Positions 18,423-29,800 of a stretch of DNA of 64,000 bases are shown one piece after another (positions within the stretch are counted from its first letter, which is position 1; each line of letters begins with the position of its first letter). The notes beneath the pieces are model-generated. The model searched no databases and was not told the DNA's origin. It saw only the letters and a list, made by a program, of their open reading frames with translations. The position numbers were made by a program, and so were the translations under genes. This DNA is from Streptomyces sp. RKAG290 (lineage in GTDB: Bacteria > Actinomycetota > Actinomycetes > Streptomycetales > Streptomycetaceae), in assembly GCF_023701695.1 (NCBI RefSeq), contig NZ_JAJOZC010000001.1, positions 558,001 through 622,000 of the forward strand. The letters run 5' to 3'.

Positions 18423-19526
18423 TCATCTCTTGCGGGTCTCCGGTCGCAGCCACCCGAGGAGCGCGTCGACCAGCAGGTTGGCCAGGAGCACCACCCCGAC
18501 GGTGACCAGCAGCACGCCCTGGACCACGGCGGTGTCGTGCGAGGCCGCTCCGCCGAGCGCGTACTGGCCGAGGCCGGGCAGTCCGAACACGGCCTCCACG
18601 ACGACCGCGCCGCCCAGCAGCTCCGGCACTTCGAGGCCGATCAGGGACAGGGCGGGGCCGACGGCGGTCCGCAGCACGTGGGCGAAGAGGATGCGCCGCC
18701 CGGTCAGTCCCCGCAGGGTCGCGCCGACGACGAACTTCTCGGCGAGCGCGGCGGCCAGGGAGGTGCGCAGCTGGCGTGCGAGCGCGGCCGCCACCACCAG
18801 GCTCAGCGAGATGCCCGGCAGCAGGACGTGGCTCAGCCAGTTGCCCAGGCCGGTGGCCGTCGTCGCGTACCCGGTGGCAGGCAGCCATTTGAGGTGGACT
18901 GCGAACAGCAGGGCGAGCCAGATCCCGAGCAGGAAGACCGGCACGGTCACGGCGATCGAACTGAGGAGGGTCACGACCCGGTCGACGGCTCCGCCCGGCC
19001 GGGTACCGGCGGCGATCCCCGCCGGGAACCCGATCAGTACGGCTGCCACCAGCGCGACCAGCGCGACCGACAGGTCCACGGGAAGCCGCTGGGCGATGCT
19101 GTCGGCCACCGGGATGTCGGTGAGGTAGGAGCTGCCCAGGTCCCCGGTCAGGGCGTGGCCGAGCCAGGAGAGGTACTGCTCGGCGAACGGCCGGTCCAGG
19201 CCCCACAGTTCGTGCAGCCTGGCCACGTCCGCGGCCGTGGCGTTCTCGCCGAGCCTGGCCGCGGCCGGGTCGACGGGCGACAGGTGGCCGAGCGCGAAGA
19301 TGATCAGCGAGCTGAGCAGGGCCACGGGCACCACCACGAAGAACAGCAGGCCGCACACCCGGCGTACCGCGCGCCAGGACCGCCGCCGGCCCGGCCGGGC
19401 GGCCCCCAGCGGGGGCGGCGGCGCGGCCGGGGGAGGTTCGCCGTGCGGCAGGCTCCCGGGGCGCTCGGGTGCGGCCGGTGCCGGCTTCGCGGTGGGGGCA
19501 GGAGCCGTGGTCGGGGTGTCCATCAC
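18423..19526 (-). CDS. ABC transporter permease (OppB/DppB-like)
   Basis: A 367-residue permease. The N-terminal 55 residues are an unusual Pro/Ala-rich cytoplasmic extension before the first membrane helix ([19 protein letters not shown]). The OppB hallmark text follows: [29 protein letters not shown], then the coupling loop near [20 protein letters not shown]. The ATG overlaps the stop of the AKR-like gene (ATGA), so transport and the upstream gene are co-translated. The long Pro-rich tail is longer than usual for the family. Confidence 0.88.
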   Translation of the reverse strand: MMDTPTTAPAPTAKPAPAAPERPGSLPHGEPPPAAPPPPLGAARPGRRRSWRAVRRVCGLLFFVVVPVALLSSLIIFALGHLSPVDPAAARLGENATAADVARLHELWGLDRPFAEQYLSWLGHALTGDLGSSYLTDIPVADSIAQRLPVDLSVALVALVAAVLIGFPAGIAAGTRPGGAVDRVVTLLSSIAVTVPVFLLGIWLALLFAVHLKWLPATGYATTATGLGNWLSHVLLPGISLSLVVAAALARQLRTSLAAALAEKFVVGATLRGLTGRRILFAHVLRTAVGPALSLIGLEVPELLGGAVVVEAVFGLPGLGQYALGGAASHDTAVVQGVLLVTVGVVLLANLLVDALLGWLRPETRKR

Positions 19527-20521
19527 CGGTCGGTGAACTGCAGGCTGAACTCCGTCAGCCTGGTGCCGGCGACCTCGTCGGCGGGGAACGCCTTCTCGAT
19601 GGCGGCCAGTTCGTCGGCGTCGAGTTCGAGGACGGCGGCCGCGAGGTTCTCCTCCAGGTGGCCGGTGCGACGTGTGCCGGGGATCGGCACGACGTCGGGG
19701 CCGCGGTGCTGGACCCAGGCGAGGGCGAGCTGGCCGACGGTGACGGAGCGGGCCTCGGCGAGCGGGACGAGCCGGTCGACGAGGGCGAGGTTGTGGGGCA
19801 GGTTGCGGGCGTCGAGCCTGGGCTGGGCGGCGTGCCGGAAGTCGCTGGGAGCGAAGGCGGACACGTCCCGGTAGCGGCCGGTCAGGAAGCCGCGGCCGAG
19901 CGGGGCGTTGGGCACGATGCCGATGCCGAGCTCACGGGCGGTGGGCGCGATCTCCGCCTCGATGCCGCGGGACCAGAGCGACCACTCGGTCTGCAGGGCC
20001 GTGATCGGGTGGACGGCGTGCGCCCGCCGGATCGTGCCGGCGGCCGCCTCGGAGAGTCCGATGTGCCGCACCTTGCCGGCCGCGACCAGCTCGCCGAGCG
20101 CGCCGACGGTCTCCTCGATCGGAACGGCAGGGTCCACCCGTGCCTGGAAGTACAGGTCGATGTGGTCGAGGCCGAGCCGCTGCAGGGAGGCGTCGGCGGC
20201 CTCCTTCACGTACGCCGCGTCGCCGCGCACGGCCTGCCCGATGCCGTTGCCGGAGCGTACGACGCCGAACTTGGTCGCGATGACGGCCTGTTCGCGGCGG
20301 TGTCCGGCGACGGCCTTGCCGATCAGTTCCTCGCTCGCGCCGTGACCGTACACATCGGCCGTGTCGATGAGCGTGACTCCCAGTTCGAGCGCCCGGTGGA
20401 TGGTGGCGATCGATTCGGCGTCGTCGGTGGGCCCGTAGAACTCGCTGATACCCAGTCCGCCGAGTCCCTGGGCGGCGACTTCCAGGGTGCCGAGCCGGCG
20501 TGTGGGCAGGCCGTCGCTCAT
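19523..20521 (-). CDS. Aldo/keto reductase-like protein with the catalytic His replaced by Ala
   Basis: A 332-residue AKR-fold protein of the YajO/AKR13-like group. Three residues of the usual catalytic tetrad are visible: Asp53 (LIDTAD), Tyr58 (VYGHG) and Lys84 (IATKFG). The fourth, normally His in the motif YYQHRVDP, reads YFQARVDP, so residue 127 is Ala (codon GCA on the minus strand). NADPH-loop text ([16 protein letters not shown]) is kept. It may reduce poorly or have a changed role, as in AKR relatives that lost this His. It is the first gene of the ABC transporter operon and sits 93 bp after the last PKS gene. The ATG at 20521 with AGGGA upstream was preferred to the one at 20536. Confidence 0.85.
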   Translation of the reverse strand: MSDGLPTRRLGTLEVAAQGLGGLGISEFYGPTDDAESIATIHRALELGVTLIDTADVYGHGASEELIGKAVAGHRREQAVIATKFGVVRSGNGIGQAVRGDAAYVKEAADASLQRLGLDHIDLYFQARVDPAVPIEETVGALGELVAAGKVRHIGLSEAAAGTIRRAHAVHPITALQTEWSLWSRGIEAEIAPTARELGIGIVPNAPLGRGFLTGRYRDVSAFAPSDFRHAAQPRLDARNLPHNLALVDRLVPLAEARSVTVGQLALAWVQHRGPDVVPIPGTRRTGHLEENLAAAVLELDADELAAIEKAFPADEVAGTRLTEFSLQFTDR

Positions 20522-20598
20522 GGGAGGTCCCTTCATGCTGTACGTCGGGGTGGTGAGGCCCGACGCGGAACAGCCGGCGTCCGGGCACTGCGTGGCCC

Positions 20599-20631
20599 AG
20601 CATGTCGGGACGGGCTAAACCGCCTCTGAAG
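20599..20631 (-). promoter_or_regulatory. SARP-type promoter for the AKR/ABC operon, embedded in the PKS3 stop
   Basis: Minus-strand heptamers CTTCAGA (20625-20631) and GTTTAGC (20614-20620) lie 11 bp apart; CATGCT (20599-20604) follows after 9 bp and fits nAnnnT. The TAG inside the second heptamer is the stop codon of PKS3, so coding and promoter information overlap. Predicted transcript start is near 20592, about 70 nt before the ATG. Confidence 0.62.
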
Positions 20632-23600
20632 CTGTCAACTCCCGCTCCGTCAGCGTGCGGTGCAGGTGGGCGGCGAGCGCGGCCGGGGTGGGGTGGTCGA
20701 AGACGACGACGGGCGGGAGTTCCAGGAGGGTGTCCTCGCAGAGGCGGTTGCGGAGGTCGAGCAGGGCGAACGACGTCAGTCCGATGTCCTGGAACTGGTC
20801 GTCGTCGGTGAGCGCGTCGGGTCCGGTGTGCCCGAGTACGTCGGCGGCGTGGCTGCGGATCCGGTCCCGCAGGAGCCGTTCGTGCTCCCCTTCGGCGGCA
20901 GCGGCGAGCTGCACGGCGAATCCGGTTTCGTACGAGTCCTGTTGACGGCTGTCGCCCGGTTCCGGCCCCGGGCTCCCGGGCACGCCGGCTTCCTCGGTGC
21001 CGGGGATGTGCCCGGACCGGGAGCCGGAGGCGGCGCCTGCCGCGGGCGTGGTGAGCCAGTGGCGTTCGTGCTGGAACGGATAGGTGGGCAGGTCCGTGGG
21101 GGCCGTCCCGGGCGTACCGGCCGGCCGCTTGACGGCGTGGCCGTGCAGTTCGAGGGTGGCCAGGGCCAGCACGAGGGCCTCGGTCCTGCTCAGGCCGGCG
21201 CGCTGGGTGGGCAGCTGTACCGCCTCGGGGTGCGCCTGGGCGATCAGCGCGGTGAGGGTGGTGTCCGGCCCGATCTCCAGGTAGGTGGTGGTGCCGAGCT
21301 CCGCGAGGGCCCGTATGCCGTCGTGGAACCGGACGGCGCCGCGGGCGTGGTCGGCCCAGTGGTCCGGTGCGGTGAACTCGTCGGGCCGCGCGCGGGCCCC
21401 GGTGAGGTTGGAGACGAGGGGGATCTCCGGGGCCCGCACGTCGAGGCGGGCGCCGGCTGCCCGCAGCGCGCCGGCCACGGGGTCCATGTGCGGGGAGTGG
21501 AAGGCGTGACTCACCCGCAGCCTGCGGGTGCGGTGGCCGAGCGTGGCGCAGCGCTCCTCGACCGACCGGACGGCCTCGGTGTCACCCGAGACGACGGTGG
21601 AGCGCGGCCCGTTGACGGCGGCGACGGACAGCCGGTCCCGATGGGCGCGCAGCAGTGGCAGTACGTGCCGTTCCGAGGCCTGGACGGCGAGCATGGCGCC
21701 CTGTCCCGAGGGGAGTTGCTCCATCAGCACGGCGCGGGTCGCGACGAGGGAGGCGGCGTCCGGCAGGGTCAGGGCGCCCGCGGCATGGGCGGCGGCGAGT
21801 TCGCCGATGGAGTGGCCGATGACCGCGTCGGGGCGCAGCCCGTGGGCGGCCAGGAACCGGAGCAGGGCGACCTGGAAGGCGAACAGTGCCGGCTGGGTGT
21901 ATCCGGTGCGGTCCAGGAGAGCCGCTTCGGGCGTGGCTTCGGGTGCGAACATGACCTCTTTGAGGGGCCGTTCGAGGTGGCCGGCCAGGTGCGGTGCGAG
22001 CTGCTCGACGACGTCGTCGAGCGCCTCGGCGAAGACGGGGTACGCCTCGTACAGTTCCCGTCCCATGCCGGGGCGTTGCGATCCCTGGCCCGAGAAGGCG
22101 AAGGCGAGGGGGCCGGCCGGGCGCGGGGTCCCGAGCACCAGTCCGGGCCAGGTCCTCCCCCCGGCGAGTGCGGCCAGTCCGTCGCGCAGCGCGTCCGTCC
22201 CGGTCGCGACGACTGCGGCCCGGCGTTCGAAGCGGGTGCGGCCGTGGACCAGCCAGTGGGCGATGTCCTCGGGGCGGGCGGCGGGCGTGGCGTCGAGGTG
22301 GGCGAGCAGCGCCCGGGCGTGGTCGCGCAGGGCGGGGTCGGTGCGGGCCGTGATGATCCAGGGGTGCGGGACGGGTGGCTGGGGGTGCGGCTCCGGCTGC
22401 GGCGGCCGGCCGGCGCCGGGCTCCGGGGCCCCGGCGGGCGCCGGTGCTTCCTCGATGATGACGTGGGCGTTGGTGCCGCTGATGCCGAAGGACGAGACGG
22501 CGGCCCGGCGCGGCCTGCCCGGGCTGCGGGGCCAGTCGGCGGGTTCGGTGAGCAGCCGGACGTCTCCGGAGTCCCAGTCGATGTGGGGCGAGGGCCGGTC
22601 GGCGTGGAGTGTGGCGGGCAGCGTCTCGTGCCGGAGCGCCTCCACGGTCTTGATGATGCCGGCGACCCCGGCGGCGGCCTGGGTGTGTCCGATGTTCGAC
22701 TTCAGCGAGCCGATGAGGAGCGGTCGCCCCTCGGGGCGGCCCTGGCCGTACGTGGCGAGCAGGGCGTGCGCCTCGATGGGGTCGCCGAGCGTGGTGCCGG
22801 TGCCGTGCGCCTCGACGGCGTCGACCTCGTCGGGGGTGAGGCGGGCGTGGTCGAGGGCGCGCCGGATGACGCGTTCCTGCGCGGTGCCGTTGGGCGCGGT
22901 GAGGCCGTTGCTCGCGCCGTCCTGGTTGACGGCGCTGCCGCGTACCAGGGCGAGGACGGGGTGCCCGTTGCGCCGGGCGTCGGAGAGGCGTTCCACCAGG
23001 AGCATCCCGGCGCCCTCGGCGAGACCGGTGCCGTCGGCCGACTCGGCGAACGCCTTGCAGCGTCCGTCGGGCGCGAGGCCGCGCTGCCGGCTGAACTCGA
23101 CGAAGACCCGGGTGCCCGCCAGCACGCAGACCCCGCCGACCAGGGCGAGTTCGCACTCCCCCGCACGCAGCGCCTGACCTGCGAGGTGCAGGGCGACGAG
23201 CGACGAGGAGCAGGCGGTGTCCACCGTGACGGCCGGCCCTTCCAGCCCCAGCGTGTAGGCGATCCGGCCGGAGGCCACGCTCGCGGCGTTGCCGGTCATG
23301 AAGTAGCCGTCGAGTTCGCCGGGGACCTCGTGGGGGCGGGGGGCGTAGTCCTGCGCGACCAGACCCACGAAGACCCCGGTGTCGGAGGAACGCAGCGACA
23401 CCGGGTCGATGCCGGCCCGCTCGATGGCTTCCCAGCCGGTCTCCAGGAGCAGCCGCTGCTGCGGGTCCATCGTGAGAGCTTCGCGCGGCCCGATCCCGAA
23501 GAAGCCGGGATCGAAGTCGCCGGGCGCGTCGAGGAAGCCGCCGTGCCTGGTGTAGGTGGTGCCGGGCGTGGCCGGGTTCTCGTCGTAGAGACTCACCAGG

Positions 23601-23833
23601 TCCCAGCCGCGGTCGTCGGGGAACGCCGAGATCGCGTCCCGGCGCTCGGTGACCAGTCGCCAGAGACCGGCCGGTGAGTCCACGCCGCCGGGGAGCCGGC
23701 AGGCGCTGCCCACGATGGCGAGGGGTTCGTGGTCGCGGTCCTCGGCCTCCTGCAGCCGCTGGCGAGTGCGGCGCAGGTCTGTGGTGGCCCGCTTGAGGTA
23801 GTCGCGGAGCCGGTCCTCGTTGGTGGTTGACAT
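20615..23833 (-). CDS. PKS3: type I polyketide synthase, module 6 (KS-AT-ACP)
   Basis: A 1072-residue single-module PKS. The N-terminal coiled-coil docking helix ([20 protein letters not shown]) accepts PKS2. KS lies at about 22440-23725 with Cys in DTACSSS and both catalytic His (EAHGTGT, KSNIGH). AT lies at 21050-22110 with GHSIGE and HAFH, the malonyl-CoA signature. ACP lies at 20655-20880. There are no KR, DH or ER domains, so the beta-keto group is kept, and no thioesterase, matching release by tetronate formation. The phosphopantetheine motif is GLTS instead of the usual GxDS; the serine is kept. It starts 32 bp after PKS2 on the same transcript. By module order this corresponds to the last abyssomicin PKS (AbyB3-like). 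Confidence 0.93.
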   Translation of the reverse strand: MSTTNEDRLRDYLKRATTDLRRTRQRLQEAEDRDHEPLAIVGSACRLPGGVDSPAGLWRLVTERRDAISAFPDDRGWDLVSLYDENPATPGTTYTRHGGFLDAPGDFDPGFFGIGPREALTMDPQQRLLLETGWEAIERAGIDPVSLRSSDTGVFVGLVAQDYAPRPHEVPGELDGYFMTGNAASVASGRIAYTLGLEGPAVTVDTACSSSLVALHLAGQALRAGECELALVGGVCVLAGTRVFVEFSRQRGLAPDGRCKAFAESADGTGLAEGAGMLLVERLSDARRNGHPVLALVRGSAVNQDGASNGLTAPNGTAQERVIRRALDHARLTPDEVDAVEAHGTGTTLGDPIEAHALLATYGQGRPEGRPLLIGSLKSNIGHTQAAAGVAGIIKTVEALRHETLPATLHADRPSPHIDWDSGDVRLLTEPADWPRSPGRPRRAAVSSFGISGTNAHVIIEEAPAPAGAPEPGAGRPPQPEPHPQPPVPHPWIITARTDPALRDHARALLAHLDATPAARPEDIAHWLVHGRTRFERRAAVVATGTDALRDGLAALAGGRTWPGLVLGTPRPAGPLAFAFSGQGSQRPGMGRELYEAYPVFAEALDDVVEQLAPHLAGHLERPLKEVMFAPEATPEAALLDRTGYTQPALFAFQVALLRFLAAHGLRPDAVIGHSIGELAAAHAAGALTLPDAASLVATRAVLMEQLPSGQGAMLAVQASERHVLPLLRAHRDRLSVAAVNGPRSTVVSGDTEAVRSVEERCATLGHRTRRLRVSHAFHSPHMDPVAGALRAAGARLDVRAPEIPLVSNLTGARARPDEFTAPDHWADHARGAVRFHDGIRALAELGTTTYLEIGPDTTLTALIAQAHPEAVQLPTQRAGLSRTEALVLALATLELHGHAVKRPAGTPGTAPTDLPTYPFQHERHWLTTPAAGAASGSRSGHIPGTEEAGVPGSPGPEPGDSRQQDSYETGFAVQLAAAAEGEHERLLRDRIRSHAADVLGHTGPDALTDDDQFQDIGLTSFALLDLRNRLCEDTLLELPPVVVFDHPTPAALAAHLHRTLTERELTASEAV

Positions 23834-23865
23834 GACTGGCGCTCCCGTGGGGCTGCTGGAGTGGG

Positions 23866-26800
23866 TCAGCGGGGTTCCGGCGTTTCCATCTCGCTGTCGA
23901 GCGCGGCGAAGAGTTCCTCGTCGCTGGCGTGGCTGAGGTCGTCGCCGTCCTCCGGTGCACTGCCGTACCCGGTGTCGGCGAGGACGTCGGGGGTGTGCGC
24001 GGTGGCGCCTTCCTCGTCGAGCCGGCGCAGCGCGGCGCGCAGCCTGCTGCGGACGACGGCATGCGTCTGCGTCCCCTGTGCCAGGCCGGGAACGAGGGCC
24101 TCGAACCGTGCCAGTTCGGCGAGCACGGGCTCCGGGGTGTCCTGTTCGGGGACCAGCCGGGCGGTGAGGTGCCGGGCGAGTGCTCCGGGGCTGGGGTGGT
24201 CGAAGACCGTGGTCGCGGTGAGCCGCAGGCCGGTGGCCGTCGCGAGCCGGTTGCGCAGTTCCAGGGCGGTGAGTGAGTCGAAGCCGATCTCCTTGAACGC
24301 CCGGTCCTGCGTACCGCCTCCTCCGCTGCCCTTGTCCGCGGCGGCCGCGTGGCCGAGCACCGCGGCCACGTGGGAGTGCACGAGCGCGAGCACCGCGTCC
24401 GTGCGCTCGGCGGCCGCCAGTCCGGCGAGCCGCTCGCGCAGCTCCCCGGTCCCGGCCGCCGGCGCCTGGGCTGCGGCGCGCCGCCCCGGGGCGCGTACCA
24501 GTGACCGGAGTACGGCCGGCACCGCGTCGGGCACCGTGCCGGGCGGGAGGTGGAAGCGGGCGGCGGCGACCGCCGGACGGGGCTCCGTGAGGGCGGCGTC
24601 CAGCAGGGCGAGCCCTTGTCCGGCCTCCATGGGGATGACGCCACCGCGGGACATGCGGGCCCGGTCGGTGCTGTCCAGGTGCCCGGTGAGGCCGCTGTCG
24701 CCCGCCCAGAGTCCCCAGGCGATGGAGGTTGCCGGCAGCCCGGCGGCGGCCCGCTGGACCGCGAGCGCGTCCAGGTAGGCGTTGGCGGCCGCGTAGTTGG
24801 CCTGTCCGGCGCCTCCCACGAGGCCGGACAGGGACGAGAAGAACACCAGGTCCGCCAGGTCGGCGTCGCGGGTCAGCTCGTGCAGATGGCGGGCGGCGCC
24901 GGCCTTCGGGGCCAGTACGGTGTCGAGCCGCTCGCCGTCCAGCGAGCCCAGGACCCCGTCGTCCAGGGTGCCTGCCGCGTGCAGCACCAGGGTCAGCGGG
25001 TGTGCGGCGGGGACGCGGGCGAGTACGGCGGCCAGTGCGTCGCGGTCGGACGCGTCGCAGGCCTCGAAGGTGACGTCGGCGCCCAGTGCGGCGAGCTGGT
25101 CCGCCAGTTCGCCGGCCCCGGGTGCGTCGGGTCCGCGGCGTCCGGTGAGGACCAGGTGACGTATGCCGTACCTGGTCACGAGGTGGCGCGCGGCGAGAGC
25201 GCCGAGTGTTCCGGTGCCGCCGGTGATCAGTGCGGTGCCTGCGGGGTCCGGGGCGTGCGGCAGCGTCAGGACGAGTTTGCCGGTGTGGCGTGCCTGGGCG
25301 AGATGGCGCAGCGCGGCGGACGCCTGGGCCACGGGACGCGCGGCGACCGGCAGCGGTGGCAGCACCCCCAGCGCCAGGAGCGGCAGCAGCTCGGCGAGGA
25401 TCTCAGCGATCCGGTCGGGACCCGCGTCGAGGAGCTCGAACGCACGGTAGGAGACACCCCCGTGGTCCGCCGCCACCTGGTCCGGCTCCCGTATCTCGGC
25501 CTTGCCCATCTCGACGAACCGGCCGCCGGGCCTGAGCAGGCGCAGCGAGGCGTCGATGAACTCGCCGGTGAAGGAGTTCAGTACGACGTCGAGCCCGTCG
25601 CCGCGCCCGTCGTCCCTCGCCGCACGGCGGAAGGATTCCTCGAACTCCAGCGTGCGGGAGGACGCAATGCGGCCCTCGTCCAGCCCCAGCTCCCGCAGCA
25701 CACCCCACTTCCCGGTGCTCGCGGTGCCGTACACCTCGGCGCCGAGGTGCCGGGCGAGGTGCACGGCGGCCTGCCCCACACCTCCCGCGGCGGAGTGCAC
25801 GAGCAGCCGCTCCCCGGGCCGCAGCCCCGCCAGGTCCACCAGCGCGTACCAGGCGGTGAGGTACGCGGCGGGGACGGCCGCCGCCTGTGCGAACGTCCAG
25901 CCCTGCGGGATGCGCGTGACCAGTCGCCGGTCCGTGACCGCCACCGGCCCGATGCCGCCCGCGAACAGTCCGGTGACGCGGTGGCCCACGGCGAGGCCGG
26001 TCACCTCGGGCCCCACCTCGGTGACCACCCCTGCGGCCTCCGTGCCGAGGGGTGCGCTGCCGGGGTAGCTGCCGAGTGCGATCAGGACGTCCCGGAAGTT
26101 GAGCCCGGCGGCACGTACGGCGATCCGGATCTCGCCCGGTTCCAGCGCACGCGCCGCCTCGGGGGCCGGGGCGAGGGCGAGCGCGTCGAGGGTGCTGCCG
26201 ACCGGCGTGAGCCGCCACGGGGTGGCGTCGTCCGCGGGCGGTGCCAGGTCGCCGGTGGGCCGGCTCGTGGCCAGTGCGGTGAGGCACGGGAGGTACGGGA
26301 CGCCTGCGCGCACCGCGAGTTGTGGCTCGGCGAGGCCGAGGAGCGGCACGAGCGACGCGTGGTCGGCGTCGTGTGCCGTGAGGTCCTGGTCGGTGTCGAT
26401 GAGGACGATGCGCCCCGGGTTCTCGGTCTGGGCACTGCGGACCAGTCCCCACACCGCGGTGGTCGCCGGGTCGGCGGGCGGGTCGTCCGGCCCGGTGCTC
26501 ACGCCGTGCCGGCTGAGCACGACGAGGGTGCTGTCCTGTGTGCGGCCGTCCGCCAGCCAGAGCTGGAGTGCGGCCAGTACCTGCTGGGTCACCGGCCCCG
26601 GTAGCGCGTCGGGCCCGGTGTGGACGGGCAGGACCGTGACCGGCGCCGGCGTGCCGTCCGCCGGCGCCGCATCCGGACGTGCCGCGTCGAGTGCGGTCCA
26701 GCCGCTGGTGTCCGCCGCCGGATCGCTCTCCGGGACGGGCCTCGGGACCCATTCGACGGCGTACAGCCCGTCGGTGTGCTCCGCTTCCGCACGGCCCGCG

Positions 26801-29800
26801 GCCAGTCCCCCGGCCGGGATCTCCCGCAGGGTCAGCTCGTCGACGACGGCGACGGGCCCGCCCGCCGGATCGGCGGCCGCGACCGCGACGCCTCCTCCGG
26901 GCAGCCGGCGCAGCCGCACCCGCAGTGCTGTCGCACCGGCGGCGTGGAGTCCGATCCCGGTCCAGGAGAAGGGCAGTTCGGTCCGTCCCTCGCCACCGGG
27001 GGCGTCGAGCAGTCCGGCGGCGAGCGGGTGGACTGCCGCGTCGAGCAGCGCGGGGTGGATGCTGTGTCGCGGGACATCGCTGTGCAGCGCGCCCTCGTCG
27101 GGCAGGAGGACGTCCGCGAACACGTCGTCGCCGGCGCGCCAGGCGGCCCGTACGCCACGGAACGTGGGCCCGTACTCGTAGCCCCGGGCGGCGAGCTCCT
27201 CGTACAGTCCGTCGACGGGTACCGCTTCGGCGCCGGCCGGGGGCCAGACGGTGGGGAAGTCCGGCGGGAGCGTCGCGGCTCCGTCGGGTTCGCCGGTGAG
27301 GGTGACGGAGACGTGCCGTGTCCACTGGCCGGCCGCCCCTCCCGCCCTGCGGGCGTGCACGGCCAGCCGCGCACGCCCCGTCCCGGGCTCGGGTCGGACG
27401 GTCGCCTGGAGGTCGAACGGTTTCCCGTCCAGGATCAGGGGTGTCTCCAGCGTGAGTTCCTCGATGTACGGCGATCCGGTGCGCTCCCCCGCGAAGAGCG
27501 CCAGGTCGATGAACGCGGTGGCGGGGACGAGCACGGTGCCGCTGACGGAGTGGTCGGCGAGCCAGCCCGGGCCGCTCTCCGCCGTGAGCCGGCCGGTGAA
27601 CAGCGTGGTGCCGTCGACGAGCGTGGTGCTCGCGCCGAGCAGGGGGTGTCCGGTGGCGTCGAGCCCGAGACCGCCCGGGTCGCCCGGATCGGATGCGGCG
27701 TCGAGCCAGTAGTGGCGGTGGTCGAAGGGGTAGGTGGGCAGTCCCTCGGGCCTGGCCTCAGGGGCCGGCACCTGCCAGTCGACTCGGTATCCCTGTACGT
27801 AGAGGGTCGACAGCGCGGTCTGCAACGGCTGGTGATCGAACCGGTCACGCCGCAGCGTCCCCGTCACCACCACCTCAGCCGCCCCGCGGGCTTCCAGCGT
27901 GTCCTGGATCCCGGCGGTCAGCACCGGATGCGGACTCGACTCGACGAACGCCCGGAACCCATCCGCATACAACACCTCCACCGCGTCCTGGAAACGCACC
28001 CGCCGCCGCAGATTCTCGAACCAGTACTCCGCCGTCAACTCACGCGTATCCGCCAGCAACCCACCCGTCAGCGTCGAATAGACGGGTACAGAGGACTCCA
28101 ACGGAGTGATGTGACCCAGGAGTTCATTGAGTTCGTCACGCAGCGAGTCCACGTGGGGCGAGTGCGACGCGTAGTCGACAGGCACCCGACGTACCCGCAC
28201 ATCACTGCTCCGGTACTCCTCCACCAACTCATCAAGCGCCCCGGCATCCCCCGACACCACCGTCGACGCCGGACCATTGACCGCAGCAACACCCAACCGC
28301 CCCGCCCAAGGCGCAATCAACTCCTCCACCCGCTCGACAGGAAGCGCAACCGACGCCATCCCACCCGTCCCCGCAAGCGACACCAACGCACGACTACGCA
28401 ACGCCACCACCGCCGCCGCATCCTCCAACGACAACGCACCCGCCACAAACGCCGCAGCAATCTCCCCCTGCGAATGCCCCACCACCGCATCCGGCACCAC
28501 ACCGAACGACCGCCACACCTGCGCCAACGACACCATCACCGAAAACAACACAGGCTGCACCACATCAACCCGCTCCAACGCCTCCGCATCCTCCAACACC
28601 TCAACCAACGACCACCCCACATACGGCCGCAACGCCTCCCCACACGCCAAGAACGCCTCCCGGAACACCACAGAATCAGCCAACAACGACCGACCCATCC
28701 CCACCCACTGAGACCCCTGACCAGGAAAAACAAACACCACCCGACCAGGCTCCCCCGCAACACCCGCCACCACCGACGCACTCGGCACACCCGACGCCAA
28801 CGCACCCAGACCCTCAACCACCTCACCCCGACCCACACCCCACACCACACCCCGCCGCGACAACACCGCAGTGCGGTTCAGCAGCCAGGCGCTGGTGTCG
28901 GCCGTGGAGGTGCCGTCGGTGCCGAGGTAGGCGGCGAGGCGTTCCGCCTGCGCCCCAAGGGACGCCTCGGAGCGAGCCGAGAGCACCACGGGGGTGCCGA
29001 TCCCGGTCGACGGAACCGGGCCGGCCGAGGTCTTCCCTACGGGCTCGGGCAGGCCGGCGGGGGTCGAGGGCGCGGCCGCCTCGATGATGACGTGCGCGTT
29101 GGTACCGCTCATACCGAACGCGGAGACTCCTGCCCTGCGAGGCCGGTCAGCCACCTCGGGCCAGTCGCGGCTCTCGGTGAGCAGCTCGACCGCGCCGTAC
29201 TCCCAGTCCACCTGGGAGGTCGGCTCCTCGACGTGCAGAGTCGCCGGCAGCACACCGTGCCGCAACGCCTGAACCACCTTGATGATCCCCGCGACACCCG
29301 CCGCGGCCTGCGCATGGCCGATGTTGGACTTCACCGAGCCAAGCCACAACGGCTTCTCCCGCTCGCGCCCCTGGCCATAGGTGGCCAGCAGTGCCTGGGC
29401 CTCGATCGGGTCACCCAGCCGGGTCCCCGTCCCGTGCGCCTCCACCACATCCACATCCGCGGTCCCCAGCCCCGCATCCGCCAACGCCCCACGGATCACC
29501 CGCTCCTGCGACGGACCGTTCGGCGCGGTCAGGCCGTTGCTCGCGCCGTCCTGGTTGACGGCCGACCCACGGACGACGGCGAGCACCTGGTGCCCGTTGC
29601 GGCGGGCGTCCGAAAGCCGCTCCACGACGAGCAGCCCGACCCCTTCGGAGAAGCCCGTGCCGTCGGCGTCGGAGGAGAATGCGCGGCAGCGGCCGTCCGG
29701 GGAGAGCCCACGCTGTCTGCTGAACTCGATCAGCATGTCGGGGGTGGCCATCACGGTCGCACCGCCCACGAGCGCCAGCGAGCTCTCACCCTTGCGCAGC

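Noticed and set aside
20655..20880. A thioesterase domain at the end of PKS3
   Set aside because: The protein ends just after the ACP; no GxSxG hydrolase text follows. Absence of a TE fits tetronate release.
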